Assembly (NCBI GenBank): GCA_046341775.1 | Contig: JBKDQQ010000176.1 | Location: forward strand, 1-9,189 | Direction: 5' to 3' | DNA length: 9,189 nt | DNA from: SXXH01 sp041165735 | Lineage (GTDB): Bacteria > Planctomycetota > UBA1135 > GCA-002686595 | In this document: positions 6,904 to 9,189 of the stretch, one piece after another | Layout of the letters: every line of letters starts with the position of its first letter | Numbering within the stretch: the stretch's first letter is position 1 | Made by a program: the position numbers and the translations under genes | Notes under the pieces: model-generated | What the model saw: the letters and a program-made list of their open reading frames with translations, nothing else | Told to the model about the DNA's origin: nothing | The model's database searches: none

Positions 6904-7041
6904 GTCCTACACAGTATCGGATGCGCGCGGGCGGGATGCGGCAGGCCGCCGGGCCGGAAATCGCACCCGCCGTGGCGAAGCGGAACGGAAGTGGCGCCCG
7001 GGGCCCGCGCCTGCGATCCTCCCCCCTCCGCCGCCGACCAG
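6904..7041. promoter_or_regulatory. Divergent intergenic region, SGNH-like gene / RNA methyltransferase
   Basis: This 138-bp gap must hold the promoters of both divergent genes. On the minus strand GATACT (6918-6913) is a four-of-six -10 match only nine bases before the SGNH-like ATG. If used, its message would have almost no leader; AGGA directly before that ATG is too close to be a normal ribosome binding site. No clear -10 or Shine-Dalgarno site is seen for the plus-strand gene. Confidence 0.3.
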
Positions 7042-8235
7042 ATGGACGCGCCCCTCCAACCGATCCCGCAAGCACGCCCCCGCCCGCCGGCGCGCGAACG
7101 CCACGAGCACTTCGTCACCTGCGCGCGCGGGTTGGAGCCGCTGCTGCACGCCGAACTGAAGGCGCTCAAGTTCGGCAACATCGAACGGCAGGTGGGCGGG
7201 GTGCAGTTCACCGGCACCGCGCTCGACGCCGCGCGCGCCAATTTGGAGCTGCGCACCGCCATCCGCGTCCTGCGGCGCGTGGCCACCTTCGCGGCCGCGG
7301 ACGAAGCGAGCTTCCACGCCGGTGCCAAGTCCGTGCCATGGGAGCAGTGGATCGGCAGCGACGCGACGATCCGCATCGACGCCACGACCAGCGACAGCCG
7401 CCTCGACCACACGCACTACCTCGAGCAACTCGCCAAGGACGCCATCTGCGACCGCTTCCGCGAGTCGAGCGGCGCGCGCCCCTCGGTGGACCTCGACGAT
7501 CCCGTGCTGCCGGTGCGCGTCCACTTGTCGAAGGACCGCTGCAAGCTGCTGCTCGACACCTCCGGCGACTCGCTGCACAAGCGCGGTTGGCGCGTCCACC
7601 AAGGCAAGGCGCCGCTCGCCGAGACCTTCGCGGCGGCGCTCGTGCTGCACTCGGGCTGGGACCTGCGCTCGCCGCTCGTCGATCCGTTCTGCGGCTCGGG
7701 CACCATCCTTGTCGAGGCGCTCTTGAAGGCCCTCGACTGGTCGCCAGGGCTGTTCCGCAAGCGCTTCGCGCACGAGCGCTGGAAGGACCACGACGCCGCG
7801 GCCATGGCGCGGCTGCGCGCGGAGCTGGAGGCGCGACGCAAGCCGGCCTCCAGCGTGCAAGGCCGCCTGCAGGTGGTCGGGCGCGACGCGTCGGCGACGG
7901 CCCTCGACGAGGCGCGCGCCAACCTGCGCGCGGCGGGTCTCGTCGACCTCGTGCGCCTGGAACAAGGCCGCGCCGAGGACTGGCGGCCGAAGCGCGGCTG
8001 GAACGCCTGGCTGGTCTCCAATCCGCCGTGGGGCGAGCGCATCGGCGACGAGCGCGCCGCGCGCGCGACGCTGGAGGCGCTCGGCCATGCGCTGCGGCAG
8101 GACGGGGCCGGCTGGACCGCCTGCGTGCTTTCGGGCAACCCCGAGCTCGAGCGCGCCATGGGCTTGGGCGGCGCCCCGTTCGCGACCTGGCACAACGGCG
8201 GCATCGAGTGCCGGGCCGTTGTCCACCGTTTTTGA
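7042..8235 (+). CDS. THUMP domain class I SAM-dependent RNA methyltransferase, RlmL (N-terminal half) type
   Basis: This 397-aa protein is in the family of the 23S rRNA m2G2445 methyltransferase RlmL and related THUMP enzymes, which methylate guanosine N2 using S-adenosylmethionine in the cytoplasm. The N-terminal ferredoxin-like/THUMP part spans about 22-175: HEHFVTCARGLEPLLHAEL opens it and DHTHYLEQLAKDAICDRF (122-139) lies within it. The Rossmann methyltransferase domain follows (about 190-397), with SAM-binding motif I VDPFCGSGTI (213-222), acidic D282 in VVGRDAS, and catalytic motif IV SNPPWGERIG (326-335). RlmL has NPPY here; Trp is a tolerated aromatic in N2-guanine enzymes. The RlmK half of the fused E. 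coli protein is absent, as in many bacteria. ATG 7042 is chosen because the open frame upstream to 6253 is only shadow of the opposing gene. The exact target base cannot be told from sequence. Confidence 0.88.
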   Translation: MDAPLQPIPQARPRPPARERHEHFVTCARGLEPLLHAELKALKFGNIERQVGGVQFTGTALDAARANLELRTAIRVLRRVATFAAADEASFHAGAKSVPWEQWIGSDATIRIDATTSDSRLDHTHYLEQLAKDAICDRFRESSGARPSVDLDDPVLPVRVHLSKDRCKLLLDTSGDSLHKRGWRVHQGKAPLAETFAAALVLHSGWDLRSPLVDPFCGSGTILVEALLKALDWSPGLFRKRFAHERWKDHDAAAMARLRAELEARRKPASSVQGRLQVVGRDASATALDEARANLRAAGLVDLVRLEQGRAEDWRPKRGWNAWLVSNPPWGERIGDERAARATLEALGHALRQDGAGWTACVLSGNPELERAMGLGGAPFATWHNGGIECRAVVHRF

Positions 8236-8237
8236 CA

Positions 8238-8253
8238 GTCAAGCTGGCTTGAC
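8238..8253. terminator. Hairpin after the RNA methyltransferase stop
   Basis: GTCAAGC and GCTTGAC are perfect inverted repeats separated by TG; as RNA this gives a 6-bp stem with a CTGG tetraloop. It begins two bases after the stop codon. The flanks also form a 9-bp direct repeat, ttgacagtc at 8232-8240 and 8249-8257. No T tract follows, so the terminator assignment rests on position and symmetry. Confidence 0.4.
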
Positions 8254-8260
8254 AGTCGGC

Positions 8261-8280
8261 GCGGCCTGGCCGCGGGCCGC
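8261..8280. terminator. GC-rich hairpin directly after the zinc-ribbon gene stop
   Basis: GCGGCC and GGCCGC pair around an 8-base loop. The hairpin abuts the TAG of the minus-strand zinc-ribbon gene and could end its transcript; together with the neighbouring stem it fills the 45-bp convergent gap. It lacks a T tract, and chance pairing is easy at this GC content. Confidence 0.3.
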
Positions 8281-8673
8281 CTACTCGGCCTGCGCCTCGA
8301 CCTCCAGCGCCCCATCGGGCCCGATGCGGGCGCGGACGAGGTTCGGCCTGCAGCACACGGGGCAGTCCTCGACATACTCCTGCCGGACGCCGTTCTCCGG
8401 ATCGATCCAGGTGTCGATCGACTCGAAGCAGGATGGGCAGCGGTACGACCCGGCGGGGTCGAAGTCCGCGGCCGCGCCCGGGGTGCGTCCCAGCGCGGCG
8501 AGCCGCCGTTGACCGCCCTCCGCGCGGCAGGCGAGGCGCACCTCGCGCAGGCACCCGGAGCACTCCTCCACCAATTCGGCGCCCTCCTGGAGCTCATCCA
8601 AGAGCCAAACCTGCGTGCGGACGCCGCAACGCGGGCACTCGAACGACGACAGGCGCTCGTCCGGCTCGTCCAT
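8281..8673 (-). CDS. Tandem CPXCG-type zinc-ribbon protein
   Basis: The C-terminal part (about 77-115) of this 130-aa protein matches the CPXCG-motif cysteine-rich family, a small zinc ribbon of unknown function. It has CPSC (79-82), CPVC (104-107), W89 and the YVEDC approach to the second knuckle. The N-terminal part repeats the same plan: CPRC (13-16), CSGC (38-41) and W23. Both units have exactly 21 residues between knuckles and Trp ten residues after the first Cys, so each should bind one zinc ion by four cysteines. The typical family member has one unit in about 60-70 residues. The linker (about 50-76) is Ala/Gly/Arg-rich. It lacks a signal peptide and is probably cytoplasmic. It faces the methyltransferase gene convergently, but no functional link is shown. 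The partner it binds, protein or nucleic acid, is unknown. Confidence 0.85.
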   Translation of the reverse strand: MDEPDERLSSFECPRCGVRTQVWLLDELQEGAELVEECSGCLREVRLACRAEGGQRRLAALGRTPGAAADFDPAGSYRCPSCFESIDTWIDPENGVRQEYVEDCPVCCRPNLVRARIGPDGALEVEAQAE

Positions 8674-8802
8674 GCCGGGGATTACGCCAAGGGCCGCGCC
8701 GGTGGATGCCGCGGCCGCGCGATCGCGGATGCCCCCCCCGGCGGTCGCCGACGGCGCGCAAGCCTCGCCCGGGAAGGGAACTTGGCATTATCGTGGCCGG
8801 CG

Positions 8803-8810
8803 AGGAAGGA
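8803..8810 (+). promoter_or_regulatory. Ribosome binding site deciding the GTG start at 8817
   Basis: AGGAAGGA lies six bases before GTG 8817. An in-frame GTG at 8793 has only a more distant purine run (8771-8780), about 12 bases away, so 8817 is preferred. Confidence 0.65.
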
Positions 8811-8816
8811 GCCCGG

Positions 8817-9189
8817 GTGGACGCCGGCATCAAGCTCTACAACCAGGAACTCGAGCCCGGGCACGAGAAGCTGTGCGATGCGCTCGCCAAGGCCATCGAG
8901 CGGGGTCTCGCGGGGGCCGAAGGCAAGATCTGGCACGCCCATCCGGTGTGGTTCCTCGAGGGCAACCCGATCGTCGGCTACAGCCGTCAAAAGCGCGGCA
9001 TCCGCCTGATGTTCTGGAGCGGCGCCGACTTCGACGAACCGGCCCTCGACGTGCTTGGCGCGAAGTTCAAGGACGCCTCGGTGTTCTTGAACAGCGCGGC
9101 GGAGCTCGACCGGGCCGCGCTGGCGCGGTGGTTGCGCAAGGCGCGGCGGATCCAGTGGAACTACCGCGACATCGTCAAGCGCAAGGGGC
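8817..9189 (+). CDS. DUF1801 (YdhG-like) domain protein, C-terminus cut by window edge
   Basis: 124 codons are visible and no stop is reached. The sequence fits the DUF1801 family: GKIWHAHPVWFLEGNPIVGY (37-56) is the characteristic core of this small alpha/beta fold, which is shared with the CyaY/YdhG superfamily. LMFWSGADFDEP (64-75) and RIQWNYRDIVKRKG (111-124) are the other typical blocks, the last being close to the normal C-terminus. About 125-145 residues is the usual length, so little is probably missing. No biochemical function is established for the family and no active site is evident. The protein looks soluble and cytoplasmic. It is divergent from the zinc-ribbon gene across 143 bp, so it likely has its own promoter. 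GTG start chosen by its ribosome binding site. Confidence 0.85.
   Translation, partial: MDAGIKLYNQELEPGHEKLCDALAKAIERGLAGAEGKIWHAHPVWFLEGNPIVGYSRQKRGIRLMFWSGADFDEPALDVLGAKFKDASVFLNSAAELDRAALARWLRKARRIQWNYRDIVKRKG

Noticed and set aside
6253..7041. Upstream extension of the RNA methyltransferase frame (660 codons in all)
   Set aside because: Overlaps the whole start and middle of the opposing SGNH-like gene and has no family content; the THUMP protein begins naturally at 7042.
5840..7075. 411-codon minus-strand frame overlapping the SGNH-like gene
   Set aside because: Arg/Ala/Gly-rich frame shadow; the signal peptide and fold blocks are in the other minus frame (5887-6903).
6907..8226. 439-codon minus-strand frame opposite the RNA methyltransferase
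   Set aside because: Pure antisense of a gene with clear SAM-binding and NPPW motifs.
8732..8739. Run of eight C as a possible phase-variable tract
   Set aside because: Lies in the gap between divergent genes, outside any coding frame and away from any promoter element I can see; one short run at this GC content is weak evidence.

Overview
This 9.2-kb, very GC-rich window reads as ordinary bacterial chromosome. The best guess for its origin is a Planctomycetota-like bacterium. The reasons are strong GC bias at third codon positions, few Shine-Dalgarno sites, a diverged SGNH-like secreted protein, and a regulator combining helical repeats, GAF and AAA+ domains. This assignment rests on protein style and is inference; no rRNA or marker phylogeny is available here. 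No tRNA, rRNA, CRISPR array, insertion sequence or phage gene was seen. The high GC makes many antisense frames open, and those were discarded.

The left half (1-4640, minus strand) is one tightly overlapped three-gene unit. In transcription order it holds a 282-aa protein whose middle resembles a degenerate sigma-70-type region, a 247-aa helical protein of unknown function, and a regulator of more than 1020 aa that runs off the left edge. Junction overlaps are 11 bp and 4 bp, and each downstream GTG start has a well-placed ribosome binding site, so the three are probably translated together. The large protein has an N-terminal helical-repeat-like part, a Ser/Ala/Pro linker containing a 15-bp tandem repeat, one or two GAF-like domains, a sigma-54-activator-like AAA+ domain and a Fis-type helix-turn-helix. 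Its AAA+ domain keeps Walker A, the R-finger region and the sensor II region. It lacks the GAFTGA loop that contacts sigma-54 and has Gln in place of the Walker B Glu. It may therefore be a GAF-controlled DNA-binding regulator that no longer works as a sigma-54 remodeller, encoded beside a sigma-like protein. This is the least ordinary part of the window.

The stretch 4641-5079 separates this unit from a divergent fabI. It contains the only AT-rich island of the window, a 19-bp near-palindrome and an 8-bp-stem hairpin, and is the natural place for promoters in both directions.

The right half carries five genes. Enoyl-ACP reductase fabI (+) is followed, across a short gap with a terminator-like hairpin, by a convergent secreted SGNH-like protein (-) that seems to lack the catalytic residues. 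A THUMP-containing RlmL-type RNA methyltransferase (+) is divergent from it. Next come a protein with two tandem CPXCG-type zinc ribbons (-) and, divergent from that, a DUF1801 protein (+) cut by the right edge. These are housekeeping or poorly characterised genes with no evident common pathway; their alternating strands suggest mostly single-gene transcription units.
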